Positions 38,180-51,931 of a stretch of DNA of 64,000 nt are shown in pieces; position 1 is the stretch's first letter; each line of letters begins with the position of its first letter. This stretch comes from Lysobacteraceae bacterium SCN 69-320 (GTDB taxonomy: Bacteria; Pseudomonadota; Gammaproteobacteria; Xanthomonadales; Rhodanobacteraceae). A program made the position numbers and the translations under genes. The DNA is taken from NCBI GenBank assembly GCA_001725155.1, contig MEFP01000006.1, forward strand, positions 124,001 through 188,000, in the 5' to 3' direction. The notes under the pieces are model-generated. The model had not been told where the DNA came from and ran no database searches. It saw nothing but the letters and a program-made list of their open reading frames with translations.

Positions 38180-39544
38180 ATGCCCCGCAAGTCTCCTGTT
38201 TCCGCCGGCCCCAGCCTGTTCGCCGAACCCGAAGCCCTGAAGCCGCTGGCCGAGCGCATGCGTCCGCGCGAGCTCGGCGAGATCGTCGGCCAGACCCGCC
38301 TGCTCGCCGCCGGCAAGCCGCTGCGCCGTGCGGTCGAGTCCGGCCACGTGCACTCGATGATCCTCTGGGGACCGCCGGGCTGCGGCAAGACTACCCTGGC
38401 GCTGCTGCTCGCGCGCTATGCCGATGCCCAGTTCCGCGCGATCTCGGCCGTGCTGTCGGGCCTGGCCGACGTGCGCGCCGCGCTCGACGAGGCCGCCGCG
38501 AATTTCGCCCGCGGCGTGCGCACGGTGCTGTTCGTCGACGAAGTGCACCGCTTCAACAAGGCGCAGCAGGACGCGTTCCTGCCGCACATCGAGAAGGGCG
38601 TCATCATCTTCGTCGGCGCGACGACCGAGAACCCGTCGTTCGAGCTCAACTCCGCGTTGCTGTCGCGCTGCCGCGTGCATGTGCTCGAAGCCGTCGCCGC
38701 GACCGACATCGTCGCCGCGCTCAGGCGTGCGCTGACCGACCGCGAGCGCGGCCTGGGCGCGCAGGCGCTGCAGATCGACGAGGCATCGCTGGGCCTGATC
38801 GCCCAGGCCGCCGACGGCGACGTGCGCCGCGCGCTGACCTTGCTGGAGATCGCCGCGGAACTCGCCGAGGACAACGTCATCGACGAGGTGACGTTGACGC
38901 AGGTGCTGGCCGACCGTACGCGCCGCTTCGACAAGGGCGGCGAGCAGTTCTACGACCAGATCTCGGCATTGCACAAATCCGTGCGCTCCTCGGATCCCGA
39001 TGCGGCGCTGTACTGGTTCACGCGCATGCTCGACGGCGGCTGCGATCCGGCCTATCTCGCGCGTCGGCTCACGCGCATGGCGGTCGAGGACGTGGGGCTT
39101 GCCGATTCGCGTGCGATCGGCATGGCCATCGAAGCCTGGGAAACCTACGACCGCCTCGGCAGCCCCGAAGGCGAGCTCGCGCTGGCCCAGCTCGTCGTCT
39201 ACATGGCCGTCGCAGCCAAGAGCAACGCGGTCTATCGCGCGTTCGCCGAGGTGCGCGGCGAGATCCGCGCGAGCGGAACGCTCGACGTGCCCATGGCCAT
39301 ACGCAATGCGCCGACCAGGCTGATGAAGAACCTCGGCTACGGCAAGGGCTATCAGTACGACCACGACGTCGACGGCGGCATTGCGCTGGATCAGCAATGC
39401 CTGCCCGATGCGCTCCTCGGGCGCGAGTTCTATCAACCCACCGGGCGCGGACTCGAAGCGCGCATCGGCGAAAAACTGCGCGAGCTGCGTGCCGCGCGCA
39501 CCGCCGCGCTGGCGCAGCGGCCGCGAAGCGGAGACGACGAATGA
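38180..39544 (+). CDS. rarA: Replication-associated recombination protein RarA (MgsA)
   Basis: 454 residues, AAA+ clamp-loader-like ATPase. Walker A LWGPPGCGKTTLALLLAR (about 61-78), Walker B VLFVDEVHRFNKAQQDAFLPHIE, sensor GATTENPSFELNSALLSRCRV and the C-terminal tetramerisation helices ending KSNAVYRAFAEV and GYQYDHD. It acts at stalled forks with SSB and RecA. Located between lolA and serS as in E. coli; its stop overlaps the MFS gene (ATGA). Confidence 0.95.
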   Translation: MPRKSPVSAGPSLFAEPEALKPLAERMRPRELGEIVGQTRLLAAGKPLRRAVESGHVHSMILWGPPGCGKTTLALLLARYADAQFRAISAVLSGLADVRAALDEAAANFARGVRTVLFVDEVHRFNKAQQDAFLPHIEKGVIIFVGATTENPSFELNSALLSRCRVHVLEAVAATDIVAALRRALTDRERGLGAQALQIDEASLGLIAQAADGDVRRALTLLEIAAELAEDNVIDEVTLTQVLADRTRRFDKGGEQFYDQISALHKSVRSSDPDAALYWFTRMLDGGCDPAYLARRLTRMAVEDVGLADSRAIGMAIEAWETYDRLGSPEGELALAQLVVYMAVAAKSNAVYRAFAEVRGEIRASGTLDVPMAIRNAPTRLMKNLGYGKGYQYDHDVDGGIALDQQCLPDALLGREFYQPTGRGLEARIGEKLRELRAARTAALAQRPRSGDDE

Positions 39545-40737
39545 TCCGTGATGCCTTGTCGCTGCCGCGCACGATCTGGCTGCTCGGCCTCGTCAGCCTC
39601 GTCAACGACACGGCCAGCGACATGATCTATCCGCTGGTGCCGTTGTATCTGGCCGGCGTGCTGATGGCCGGACCCAAGGCGCTGGGCCTGATCGAAGGTC
39701 TGGCCGAGGCGCTCGGCAGCGTGCTCAAGCTGTTCGCCGGCGTGCTGGCCGACCGCCTGCGCCGCATGCGCGGCTGGGTCATCGCCGGCTATGCCTTGTC
39801 CGGGCTCGTGCGGCCGCTGATCGCATTGAGCACGAGCTGGCTCGGCGTGCTGGCCTGCCGCTTCGGCGACCGCGTCGGCAAGGGACTGCGTTCGGCGCCG
39901 CGCGATGCGCTGCTGACCCTGAGCGTCGCGCCGGGGCAGCGCGGTCTCGCGTTCGGCCTGCATCGCGCGATGGACAATCTCGGCGCGGTGATCGGGCCGC
40001 TGATGGCGGCCGGCCTGCTCGGTCTGGGTTACAGCCTGCGCGAGGTGTTCTTCTGGGCCATCGTGCCGGCGCTGCTCGTCGTCGTGCTGACCCTGTTCAT
40101 CCACGAGCCCGAGCGTGCGACGCTCAAGGCCAGGCCGTTCCGCTGGGATCTGTCCGACCAGCCGCGCGCGCTGCGCCGCTATCTCGTCGTGCTCGCGCTG
40201 TTCACGCTGGGCAATTCCTCCAACATGTTCCTGCTGCTGCGCGCGCGCGAACTCGGTCTGGCCGAGGCCCAGGTGCCGCTGATCTGGGCCCTGGTCTGCG
40301 GCATCGCCGCCCTGGCCGGGCCGCCGCTGTCGGCGCTGTCGGATCGCATCGACCGGCGCCGGCTCATCGTGGTCGGCTGGGCGGTCTACGCGGTGTTCTA
40401 TCTGGCCTTCGGCCTGCTGCCGGCGCAGCCCTGGCTGCTCTGGCCGATGTTCGCCGGCTACGGCCTGTTCCTGGCCGCGACCGAAGGTGCGGAGAAGGCG
40501 CTCGTCGCCGACCTCGTGCCCGGCGAGCAGGCCGGCACCGCGTTCGGCTGGTACAACCTCGTGACCGGTGTGCTGCTGTTGCCGGCTTCGCTGCTGTTCG
40601 GCTTGCTCTGGTCCGATATCGCTCCGCTGGCCGCATTTGCGTTCGGCTCGGCCTGCGCGTTGCTTGCGGCGCTGCTGCTGGCGTTCTGGGTCGGCGCACG
40701 GCGCGGCGCCTTCGCAGAAGGCGCGGCCGAGACCTGA
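39541..40737 (+). CDS. MFS transporter
   Basis: 398 residues with twelve predicted membrane segments. The N-terminal signature TIWLLGLVSLVNDTASDMIYPLVPLYLAGVLMAGPKALGLIEGLAEALGSVLKLFAGVLADRLRRMRGW shows the loop 2-3 DRxxRR motif. It belongs to the YfkF/YgaY-like 'MFS_1' group often found near DNA-repair genes. Substrate unknown. It is coupled to rarA by an ATGA overlap. Confidence 0.9.
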   Translation: MIRDALSLPRTIWLLGLVSLVNDTASDMIYPLVPLYLAGVLMAGPKALGLIEGLAEALGSVLKLFAGVLADRLRRMRGWVIAGYALSGLVRPLIALSTSWLGVLACRFGDRVGKGLRSAPRDALLTLSVAPGQRGLAFGLHRAMDNLGAVIGPLMAAGLLGLGYSLREVFFWAIVPALLVVVLTLFIHEPERATLKARPFRWDLSDQPRALRRYLVVLALFTLGNSSNMFLLLRARELGLAEAQVPLIWALVCGIAALAGPPLSALSDRIDRRRLIVVGWAVYAVFYLAFGLLPAQPWLLWPMFAGYGLFLAATEGAEKALVADLVPGEQAGTAFGWYNLVTGVLLLPASLLFGLLWSDIAPLAAFAFGSACALLAALLLAFWVGARRGAFAEGAAET

Positions 40738-42096
<1,359 letters not shown>

Positions 42097-42134
42097 GTCT
42101 TTGAGGTGGGGGACTCGCGCTTGTCGAGGCGAAA

Positions 42135-42235
42135 CCCATCCCCACCCATACCCTCCCCTTGAAGGGGAGGGCTAAAAGCAGTGCTTTCGCCTTGAAAACC
42201 CTCCCCTTCAAGGGGAGGGTATGGGTGGGGATGGG
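42135..42235. repeat. 101-bp intergenic inverted repeat with nested palindromes
   Basis: Two 37-nt arms (42135-42171 and 42199-42235) are perfectly complementary apart from the central bases of a nested palindrome, and each arm itself contains the palindrome CCCTCCCCTT-rich / AAGGGGAGGG. The spacer is 27 nt. Such C-rich/G-rich nested repeats are common REP-like units in Xanthomonadales genomes (family knowledge, not checked). It can fold into a very stable hairpin and may end the serS transcript. Confidence 0.88.
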
Positions 42236-42286
42236 GTTCAAGCCCCAGCCCGGCTCCGCCTGAGCCATCACGCCAACCGTGCCCCC

Positions 42287-42580
42287 TCACCCATGCGACT
42301 TCTGCGCGCGCTCGAACGCGGCGAGCTGTTCCGGCGTGGCGTCCTTCTGGTGCTGCGCCTTCCATTGCGCGAACGGCATGCCGTAGATCCGCTCGCGCGC
42401 GGCATCCTTGTCGAGCTCGACACCGCGCTCGGCGGCCGCTTCGCGGTACCAGTCGGCCAGGCAGTTGCGGCAGAAACCGGCGGTGATCATCAGGTCGATG
42501 TTCTGTACATCGCTGCGTTCGTTCAGATGGGCCAGCAGGCGGCGGAACGCGGCAGCTTCGAGCTCGACGGTGGCGGACAT
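42287..42580 (-). CDS. DUF1244 family protein
   Basis: 97 residues. The family core FRRLLAHLNERSDVQNIDLMITAGFCRNCLADWYREAA (about 12-50) includes the FCRNC pair. Family structures show a small helical protein that is sometimes proposed to bind nucleic acid; function unknown. It is divergent from folD and starts at 42580 (MSATVELEAAAF), preceded by GGAG. Confidence 0.85.
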   Translation of the reverse strand: MSATVELEAAAFRRLLAHLNERSDVQNIDLMITAGFCRNCLADWYREAAAERGVELDKDAARERIYGMPFAQWKAQHQKDATPEQLAAFERAQKSHG

Positions 42581-42635
42581 GGGCGGCTCCGGGGTGGAAA
42601 AACTGCATGGTAGCTGAGCGCCGCCGCGGCGCGGT

Positions 42636-42664
42636 TTGAGGCGGCCCCGCCGGACATGGATAAT
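42636..42664 (+). promoter_or_regulatory. Sigma-70 promoter of folD
   Basis: TTGAGG (42636-42641), 17-bp spacer, GATAAT (42659-42664). It lies 98 bp before the folD start codon and is well placed. Confidence 0.75.
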
Positions 42665-42762
42665 GCGCGCCTTGTCGTGCCGGGCCGGCGTCTTCCGTCC
42701 GGCGTAATCCGCGTGACCTCCCTGCATCGCCGGCCGCGGGCCGGACCTGGAACTGCTCACCG

Positions 42763-43620
42763 ATGACCGCCCGGATACTGGACGGCAAACGCATCGCCGA
42801 CGAACTGCTGGAGCGCATCAAGGGCCGGGTCAGCGCCCGCGTCGCCGCCGGCAAGTCGCAGCCCGGACTCGCCGTCGTGCTCGTCGGCGCCGATCCGGCA
42901 TCGGCGGTCTACGTCAAGAACAAGCGCAAGGCCTGCAAGGAAGTCGACTTCCGTTCGTTCGACTACGACCTGCCGGCGGAAACCTCCGAAACCGAGCTGT
43001 ATGCGCTGATCGACCGGCTCAATGCCGACGCGCGCGTGCACGGCATCCTCGTGCAGCTGCCGCTGCCGGCACACATCGACGCGACCGCGCTGATTAACCG
43101 CATCGACCCGCGCAAGGACGTCGACGGTTTCCATGCCGCCAACGTAGGCGCTCTGGTACTGCGCCAGCGCGGACTGCGGCCATGCACGCCGAAGGGCGTC
43201 ATGACCCTGCTCGCGCATACCGACCGTCCGGTGCGCGGCCAGCATGCGGTCGTCGTCGGCGTGTCCAACCACGTGGGCCGGCCGATGGCGCTGGAGCTGC
43301 TGCTGGCCGGCTGCACCACGACGTCCTGCCACAAGTTCACGCGCGACCTGCCGGGCTTCGTCGCCCAGGCCGACATCGTCGTCGTCGCGGTCGGCCGCCC
43401 GGGCCTGGTCAAGGGCGGCTGGATCAAGCCCGGTGCCATCGTCATCGACATCGGCATCAACCGTCTCGACGACGGCAGCCTCGTCGGCGACGTGGAATTC
43501 GACATCGCCGCGCAGCGCGCGTCCTGGATCACGCCGGTGCCCGGCGGAGTGGGGCGCATGACCGTCGCGACCCTGATCGAAAACACACTCGAAGCCGCAG
43601 AAACCTTTTTCGACCGATGA
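42763..43620 (+). CDS. folD: Bifunctional methylenetetrahydrofolate dehydrogenase/cyclohydrolase
   Basis: 285 residues. Folate site [23 protein letters not shown] (about 33-55; catalytic Lys about 56 region) and [11 protein letters not shown], then NAD(P) region [18 protein letters not shown] and the C-terminal [15 protein letters not shown]. It makes 10-formyl-THF from 5,10-methylene-THF in one-carbon metabolism. Its ATGA overlaps the start of the TatT-like lipoprotein. Confidence 0.96.
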   Translation: MTARILDGKRIADELLERIKGRVSARVAAGKSQPGLAVVLVGADPASAVYVKNKRKACKEVDFRSFDYDLPAETSETELYALIDRLNADARVHGILVQLPLPAHIDATALINRIDPRKDVDGFHAANVGALVLRQRGLRPCTPKGVMTLLAHTDRPVRGQHAVVVGVSNHVGRPMALELLLAGCTTTSCHKFTRDLPGFVAQADIVVVAVGRPGLVKGGWIKPGAIVIDIGINRLDDGSLVGDVEFDIAAQRASWITPVPGGVGRMTVATLIENTLEAAETFFDR

Positions 43621-44480
43621 ATCCGATGCACCGACTCCCGCTGCTGCTGTGCATGGCTGCGCTGACCCTGCTCGCCGGCTGCGCCGGCGTCGTCAACAAG
43701 GCGTCGCAGCACTTCGCCGACAACCTCGGCGGCGCCATGCTGAACCAGGACGATCCGGACACCGTGCGCGAGGGCCTGCCGGCCTATCTGCTGCTGCTCG
43801 ACGCGCTGATCGAGGGCGATCCGGACAATGCCGGCACGCTGCTCGCCGCGGCCAGGCTGTACGGCGCCTATGCGGGCGGCTTCGTCGCCGAGCCCGAGCG
43901 CGCCAGGCGCCTGGCCGGCCGCGCCTTCAGCTATGCGCGGCGCGCGACCTGCGTGCGCAATGCGGCGCTGTGCGGCGCGATCGAGCAGCCGTTCGACGCG
44001 CTGTCGGGCGAGGTCGCGAAGATCGGCATCAAGGACATCGACCTGCTCTACGGCCTGGCCTCGGCCTGGGCCGGCCGCATCCAGCAGGACAGCGGCGACT
44101 GGAATGCAATCGCCGATCTGCCCAAGGTGCAGCTGCTCGTCGAGCGCGTGCTCGCACTGGACCCGGACTACGCCGACGGCGAGCCGCACATGGTGCTCGG
44201 CGTGCTGCAGTCGCTGCGCCCGGCCCAGCTCGGCGGCAAGCCCGAGCTCGGCAAGGCCGCGTTCGAGACCGCGATCGCCATGTCGCAGGGCCGGAACCTC
44301 ATGGCCAAGACCCTGTACGCGCAGTACTACGCGCGGCTGGTGTTCGACCAGGAGCTGCACGACCGTTTGCTTGGCGAGGTCATCGCCGCCGCGCCGGAAG
44401 CGCCGCGCATGACCCTGATGAACGTGCTGGCGCAGCAGCGCGCGAAGGCGCTGCTGGCTTCCGGCAAGGATTATTTCTGA
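43617..44480 (+). CDS. TatT-like lipoprotein, TPR-type partner of a TRAP transporter
   Basis: 287 residues. Lipobox LLAGC (Cys about 19). The mature protein is all-helical: [55 protein letters not shown], the signature of the TRAP transporter TatT component family, a TPR-like scaffold that in Treponema trimerises and associates with the TRAP substrate-binding protein. The dctP-like gene follows 60 bp downstream. It likely supports capture of hydrophobic ligands; substrate unknown. Confidence 0.85.
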   Translation: MNPMHRLPLLLCMAALTLLAGCAGVVNKASQHFADNLGGAMLNQDDPDTVREGLPAYLLLLDALIEGDPDNAGTLLAAARLYGAYAGGFVAEPERARRLAGRAFSYARRATCVRNAALCGAIEQPFDALSGEVAKIGIKDIDLLYGLASAWAGRIQQDSGDWNAIADLPKVQLLVERVLALDPDYADGEPHMVLGVLQSLRPAQLGGKPELGKAAFETAIAMSQGRNLMAKTLYAQYYARLVFDQELHDRLLGEVIAAAPEAPRMTLMNVLAQQRAKALLASGKDYF

Positions 44481-44540
44481 CGCCGCCGCGGCGGCATCGC
44501 CTCATTGCACGCCGGGCCTGAAGGCCCCTGGGAGTACGAC

Positions 44541-45536
44541 ATGAATCTGCGCAAGTCCTGCCTGTCCGCCCTGCTGGCCCTGTTCGCGGCAGTTGCCGCC
44601 CAGGCCGAAGTCATCAAGATCGCGACGACGGCGCCCGACGGTACGGCCTGGATGAAGGAAATGCGCGCCGGCGCCGAGGCGGTCAAGGCGCGCACCGAAG
44701 GCCGCGTCGAGATCAAGTACTACCCGGGCGGCGTCATGGGCGATTCGGCCACGGTGCAGCGCAAGATCAAGATCGGCCAGTTGCAGGGCGGCGCATTCAC
44801 CGGCGGCGAGATCGCCAACGCCAATCCCGACGTGCAGGCCTACAGCCTGCCGTTCCTGTTCCGCTCCCAGGCCGAAGTCGATGCCGTGCGCGCCAAGTTC
44901 GACGAGCGCGTCAAGGCCGGTTTCGAGAAGAACGGCTTCGTCGCGCTGGGTCTGTCCGGCGGCGGCTTCGCCTACATCATGAGCACGCGCGAGATAAAGA
45001 CGCGCGACGAACTCAAGGCCGCCAAGGTGTGGGTGCCGCAGGGCGACTTCATCGCCGAAATCGCGTTCAAGTCCGCCGGCGTCACGCCGATCTCGCTGCC
45101 GCTGGCCGACGTCTACACCAGCCTGCAGACCGGCCTGATCGACACGGCCGCGAACACCTTCGCCGGCGCGATCGCTTTCCAGTGGCATACCAAGATCAAG
45201 CACATCGTCGACCTGCCGGTCAGTTATGTCGTCGGCGTCATGGTTGTGGACAAGAAGGCCTTCGACAAAGTCAGCGCCGCCGATCAGGCCGTGCTCAGGG
45301 ACGAAATCGGCAAGGCGTTCGTGCGGCTGGACCAGATCGGCATCGAGGACAACACCAAGGCCGTCGACGCGCTGAAGAAGCAGGGCATCGCGATCTACGA
45401 ACCCAGCGCCGATGAAATCGCGAACTGGCAGAAGATCGGCGCCGAATCGGCCAAGCAGATCACCGGCGAGAAGTCGCCGTCGCCCGAGATCATCTCGGCC
45501 ATCGAGGCTGAAATCGCCACGGTGCGCAAGAAGTAA
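44541..45536 (+). CDS. TRAP transporter substrate-binding protein (DctP family)
   Basis: 331 residues. Signal peptide (about 1-22, ending AAQAEVIK). The DctP pattern is clear: IKIATTAPDGTAWMKEMRAGAEAV, RVEIKYYPGGVMGDSATVQRKIKIGQLQGGAFTG and PISLPLADVYTSLQTGLIDTAANTF. The usual DctP carboxylate arginine is replaced or displaced by the VWVPQGDF segment, consistent with the TPR-associated TRAP subgroup. It delivers ligand to the two permeases. GGGAG ribosome-binding site. Confidence 0.93.
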   Translation: MNLRKSCLSALLALFAAVAAQAEVIKIATTAPDGTAWMKEMRAGAEAVKARTEGRVEIKYYPGGVMGDSATVQRKIKIGQLQGGAFTGGEIANANPDVQAYSLPFLFRSQAEVDAVRAKFDERVKAGFEKNGFVALGLSGGGFAYIMSTREIKTRDELKAAKVWVPQGDFIAEIAFKSAGVTPISLPLADVYTSLQTGLIDTAANTFAGAIAFQWHTKIKHIVDLPVSYVVGVMVVDKKAFDKVSAADQAVLRDEIGKAFVRLDQIGIEDNTKAVDALKKQGIAIYEPSADEIANWQKIGAESAKQITGEKSPSPEIISAIEAEIATVRKK

Positions 45537-45557
45537 GCGCTGCTCCGGAAGGACACG

Positions 45558-46067
45558 ATGACTACCGCCTACCAGCGCCATCTCGCCCGTCTGCATCGCA
45601 TCGAGGACTGGGTGCTGACCGTGCTCGTCGTGTCCATGGTGCTGCTGGCCGGCACGCAGATCCTGTTGCGCAACGTGTTCAACAGCGGCTTCGTCTGGGC
45701 CGAGCCGGTGCTGGCGATCCTGTTCTTCTGGGGCGCGATGCTCGGCGCCATCGTCGCCACGCGCGAGGACCAGCACATCGGCCTGGATTTCATCGCCCAC
45801 TTCGTCACCGGTGCGAAGCTGCGCATCGCGCGCTTCCTGGTGCTGGCCTTCGCCGCGGCGCTGTGCGCGCTGATGGCGTGGTACAGCTATCTGATGGTCA
45901 GCGAGAATGTCGGCAGCAGTGCCGGTGAGGTCGCCGGCATACCGGCCTGGGTGCAGCAGCTGATCATGCCGCTGGGCTTCGGCGTGATGGCGCTGCGTTT
46001 CCTGATCCGCGCCGTATCGCCGCCGCGGCCGTCGCAGGCGGAAACGGCGCCGGAGACCGGCGCATGA
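45558..46067 (+). CDS. TRAP transporter small permease (DctQ)
   Basis: 169 residues with four predicted membrane segments: WVLTVLVVSMVLLAGTQILLRNVF (about 16-39), FVWAEPVLAILFFWGAMLGAIVATREDQHI (about 44-74), another at about 93-115 and a fourth near 128-150. The LRNVFNSGFVWAEP and DQHIGLDF motifs are typical DctQ. Follows the binding protein by 21 bp. Confidence 0.93.
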   Translation: MTTAYQRHLARLHRIEDWVLTVLVVSMVLLAGTQILLRNVFNSGFVWAEPVLAILFFWGAMLGAIVATREDQHIGLDFIAHFVTGAKLRIARFLVLAFAAALCALMAWYSYLMVSENVGSSAGEVAGIPAWVQQLIMPLGFGVMALRFLIRAVSPPRPSQAETAPETGA

Positions 46068-47341
46068 TCTGGATCATCGTCGGTGTGCTGATCCTGCTCG
46101 CCGCGCTCGGCGCACCGTTGTTCTCGATACTCGGCGCAGTCGCCCTGGTCGGCTTCTATCTGTCGGGACAGGACGGCGGCAGCATCGTCGCCAGCGAGTT
46201 CAATCGTCTGTCGACCTTGCCCGGCCTGATCGCGATTCCGCTGTTCACGCTGGCCGGCTACATCCTCGCCGAAAGCCGCACGCCGCAGCGCCTGGTGCGG
46301 CTGACGAATGCCCTGGTCGGCTGGCTGCCCGGCGGCCTCGCCGTCGTCGCCATCGTCGCCTGCACCCTGTTCACCGCGTTCACCGGCGCGACCGGCGTGA
46401 CCATCATCGCGCTGGGCGCCGTGCTGTATCCGGCGCTGCGCCAGGCCCAGTACGGCCAGCAGTTCAGTCTCGGCCTGCTCACCGCGTCGGGCGGCCTGGG
46501 CCTGCTGCTGGCGCCGTCGATGCCGCTGATCCTGTACGGCGTCATCGCGCAGCAGTTCACCAAGCTCGACATCGTCGCGCTGTTCAAGGCCGGCATCATT
46601 CCGTGCCTGATCTTCATCGCGCTGCTCAGCGCCTACAGCGCCTGGCACGTGCGCGGCGTGCCGCGTGCCCGGCGCGCGAGCGGCGCGGAGCTATGGGCCG
46701 CGGTCAAGGACATGGCCTGGGAAATCCCGCTGCCGTTCGTGATCCTGATCGGCATCTACTCGGGCCGCCTGGCCGCCTCGGAAATGGCCGCCGTCACTGC
46801 GCTCTACGTGCTCGTCGTCAACGTGCTGATCCGGCGCGAACTCAAGCTCGCGGAGCTGCCGCGAGTGACCCGTCAGGCGATGGTGCTGGTTGGCGGCATC
46901 GTCATGATCCTCGGCTTCTCGCTGGCCGTGACGAACTACCTGATCGACGCGGAAGTGCCGGGCAAGCTGTTCGAGCTGCTGCAGACCTACATTCCGAAAG
47001 AGAACAAGTGGCTGTTCCTGTTCGCGCTGACCCTGTTCCTGCTCGTGTTCGGCATGCTGCTCGAAGGCTTTCCCGCGATCATCCTGCTCGTGCCGCTGGT
47101 GCTGCCGGTCGCGCAGAGCTACGACATCGACCCGGTGCACCTGGGCATCATCTTCCTGGCCAACCTGCAGCTCGGCATCTTCCTGCCGCCGCTGGGCATC
47201 AACCTCTACATCGCGAGCGCGCGTTTCCGCCAGCCGGTCCTGACCCTGGTCCGCGCGGCCGTGCCGTTCTTCCTGATCATGCTGGCGGCCACCCTGATCA
47301 TCACCTACTGGCCGGGCCTGTCGCTCTGGCTCGCGCGGTGA
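46064..47341 (+). CDS. TRAP transporter large permease (DctM)
   Basis: 425 residues, about twelve membrane segments, DctM superfamily. The N-terminus MIWIIVGVLILLAALGAPLFSILGAVAL and AGYILAESRTPQRLVRLTNALVGWLPGGLAVV are characteristic. The conserved ATGVTIIALG and GLLLAPSMPLILYG blocks are present. It moves substrate with a sodium gradient. Coupled to dctQ by ATGA overlap; last gene of the transporter operon. Confidence 0.94.
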   Translation: MIWIIVGVLILLAALGAPLFSILGAVALVGFYLSGQDGGSIVASEFNRLSTLPGLIAIPLFTLAGYILAESRTPQRLVRLTNALVGWLPGGLAVVAIVACTLFTAFTGATGVTIIALGAVLYPALRQAQYGQQFSLGLLTASGGLGLLLAPSMPLILYGVIAQQFTKLDIVALFKAGIIPCLIFIALLSAYSAWHVRGVPRARRASGAELWAAVKDMAWEIPLPFVILIGIYSGRLAASEMAAVTALYVLVVNVLIRRELKLAELPRVTRQAMVLVGGIVMILGFSLAVTNYLIDAEVPGKLFELLQTYIPKENKWLFLFALTLFLLVFGMLLEGFPAIILLVPLVLPVAQSYDIDPVHLGIIFLANLQLGIFLPPLGINLYIASARFRQPVLTLVRAAVPFFLIMLAATLIITYWPGLSLWLAR

Positions 47342-49220
<1,879 letters not shown>

Positions 49221-49234
49221 GTCGAGACGATAGT

Positions 49235-49371
49235 GGGAATCGGGAATGGGGAATCGGGAATCGTCGAAGGCGCCAGCGCGGCGCGTTCGGCTTTTCCCGC
49301 CCATTTGCGATGACGCAAGAGAACGCCTGCGCTCCGCTTTTCCGATTCCCGATTCCCCATTCCCGATTCCC
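49235..49371. repeat. Perfect 29-bp inverted repeat between guaB and guaA
   Basis: Left arm 49235-49263 (GGGAATCGGGAATGGGGAATC...) and right arm 49343-49371 are exact reverse complements across a 79-nt loop. The arms are built of repeated GGGAATC units. The right arm ends seven bases before the guaA ATG, occupying the space where a ribosome-binding site would be. REP-like unit by type. Confidence 0.92.
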
Positions 49372-49378
49372 GGCCCCA

Positions 49379-51028
<1,650 letters not shown>

Positions 51029-51053
51029 GGCCGGGGGCTTCCGGGTATGGTCG

Positions 51054-51557
51054 TCAGCCGCCGGCGGTCGGATGTTGCCGGAGGAATACCGGCAGATCCG
51101 TGGTCGGCGGAAAAACGTCGAGGTAGTAGAGAATCCCCGCCGCATGCCCCCGGTGGTACGTGGTGTGGTTGACGACATGCAGGATGATGTCGCGCCGGCT
51201 CATGCGGCCGGCGCCGCCGCCGATGAATTCGAATTCGACCGGCTGCGCGGACTCGTCGCCGGCGAGGGAATCGGCATAGCCCACGTACCACGCGTCGATC
51301 GTGCGCTGCTTTTCGATCAGTTCCGCGAGTCCGGGGCAATGCTCGGGATTGCGCGTCGTCAATCCGTGCGGCTTGCCCAGCAGATGGCATTGCCAGACGT
51401 AGTCCATCGCACAGGAGTGATGGAGCGTGCGGATCAGGCTGCCGAAGACGATCGGGCGCGGCGCGGTGAGTTCCGCGTCCGGAAGCGTCGAGACCGCGGA
51501 CAGGAAGACCTCGTCCGCCCAGGCCTTGTAGCGCGCCAGTATCTGCATGTCGTTCAT
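51054..51557 (-). CDS. DinB-family (DUF664/DfsB-like) putative metal-dependent protein
   Basis: 167 residues, four-helix DinB fold with the three histidines that bind metal: LHHSCAMDYVWQCHLLGK (about 46-63), and HVVNHTTYHRGHAAGILYYL (about 128-147). Related enzymes include bacillithiol and mycothiol transferases, but in this lineage the thiol partner is uncertain. Not DNA polymerase IV despite the family name. It is convergent with guaA, 25 bp after its stop. GGAG precedes the ATG at 51557. Confidence 0.88.
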   Translation of the reverse strand: MNDMQILARYKAWADEVFLSAVSTLPDAELTAPRPIVFGSLIRTLHHSCAMDYVWQCHLLGKPHGLTTRNPEHCPGLAELIEKQRTIDAWYVGYADSLAGDESAQPVEFEFIGGGAGRMSRRDIILHVVNHTTYHRGHAAGILYYLDVFPPTTDLPVFLRQHPTAGG

Positions 51558-51931
51558 GGGGTCTCCGCGGCTTGCGCCGCAATCCGAATAATCGCCATGC
51601 CGCGGCCGGCGCGTGCTGCGGGTTGCGGCATGCCACGGGCAGCGGAACGTCGGAGGATATTGGAGTCGCAGCGGCGTGTGGAGCCCAGTGTCCAGTTGGA
51701 CGTCATTCGGGCGAAAACCGACAGGAGAATTCCGCGACCGGATTGCGCATTCCGGGCACGAAGACGCAAACGACGTTTGGACCCGTTGCTGGTTTGCTGA
51801 AGCCTTCACCCGGGAAAGGCAAGAATGCGCCGGTCCGGTGTCACCGTGCCGGTATCCGTTGCGCTGAGAAACGACGAAATGAAAACGCGCGCAGGACGCA
51901 GCCGCACCGGCAGGCGAACGGGAGAGCATCC
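51558..51931. other. 374-bp divergent intergenic region
   Basis: No credible gene between the DinB-like gene and the glycosylase gene. It holds a GTCCA-GT-TGGAC palindrome near 51690-51701 and, next to it, the short repeat CATTCGGGCGAAAACCG (51704-51720) shared with the guaB upstream region. No clear promoter is seen. The frame upstream of the glycosylase is open but Arg/Gly/Asn-rich and looks non-coding. Confidence 0.4.
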
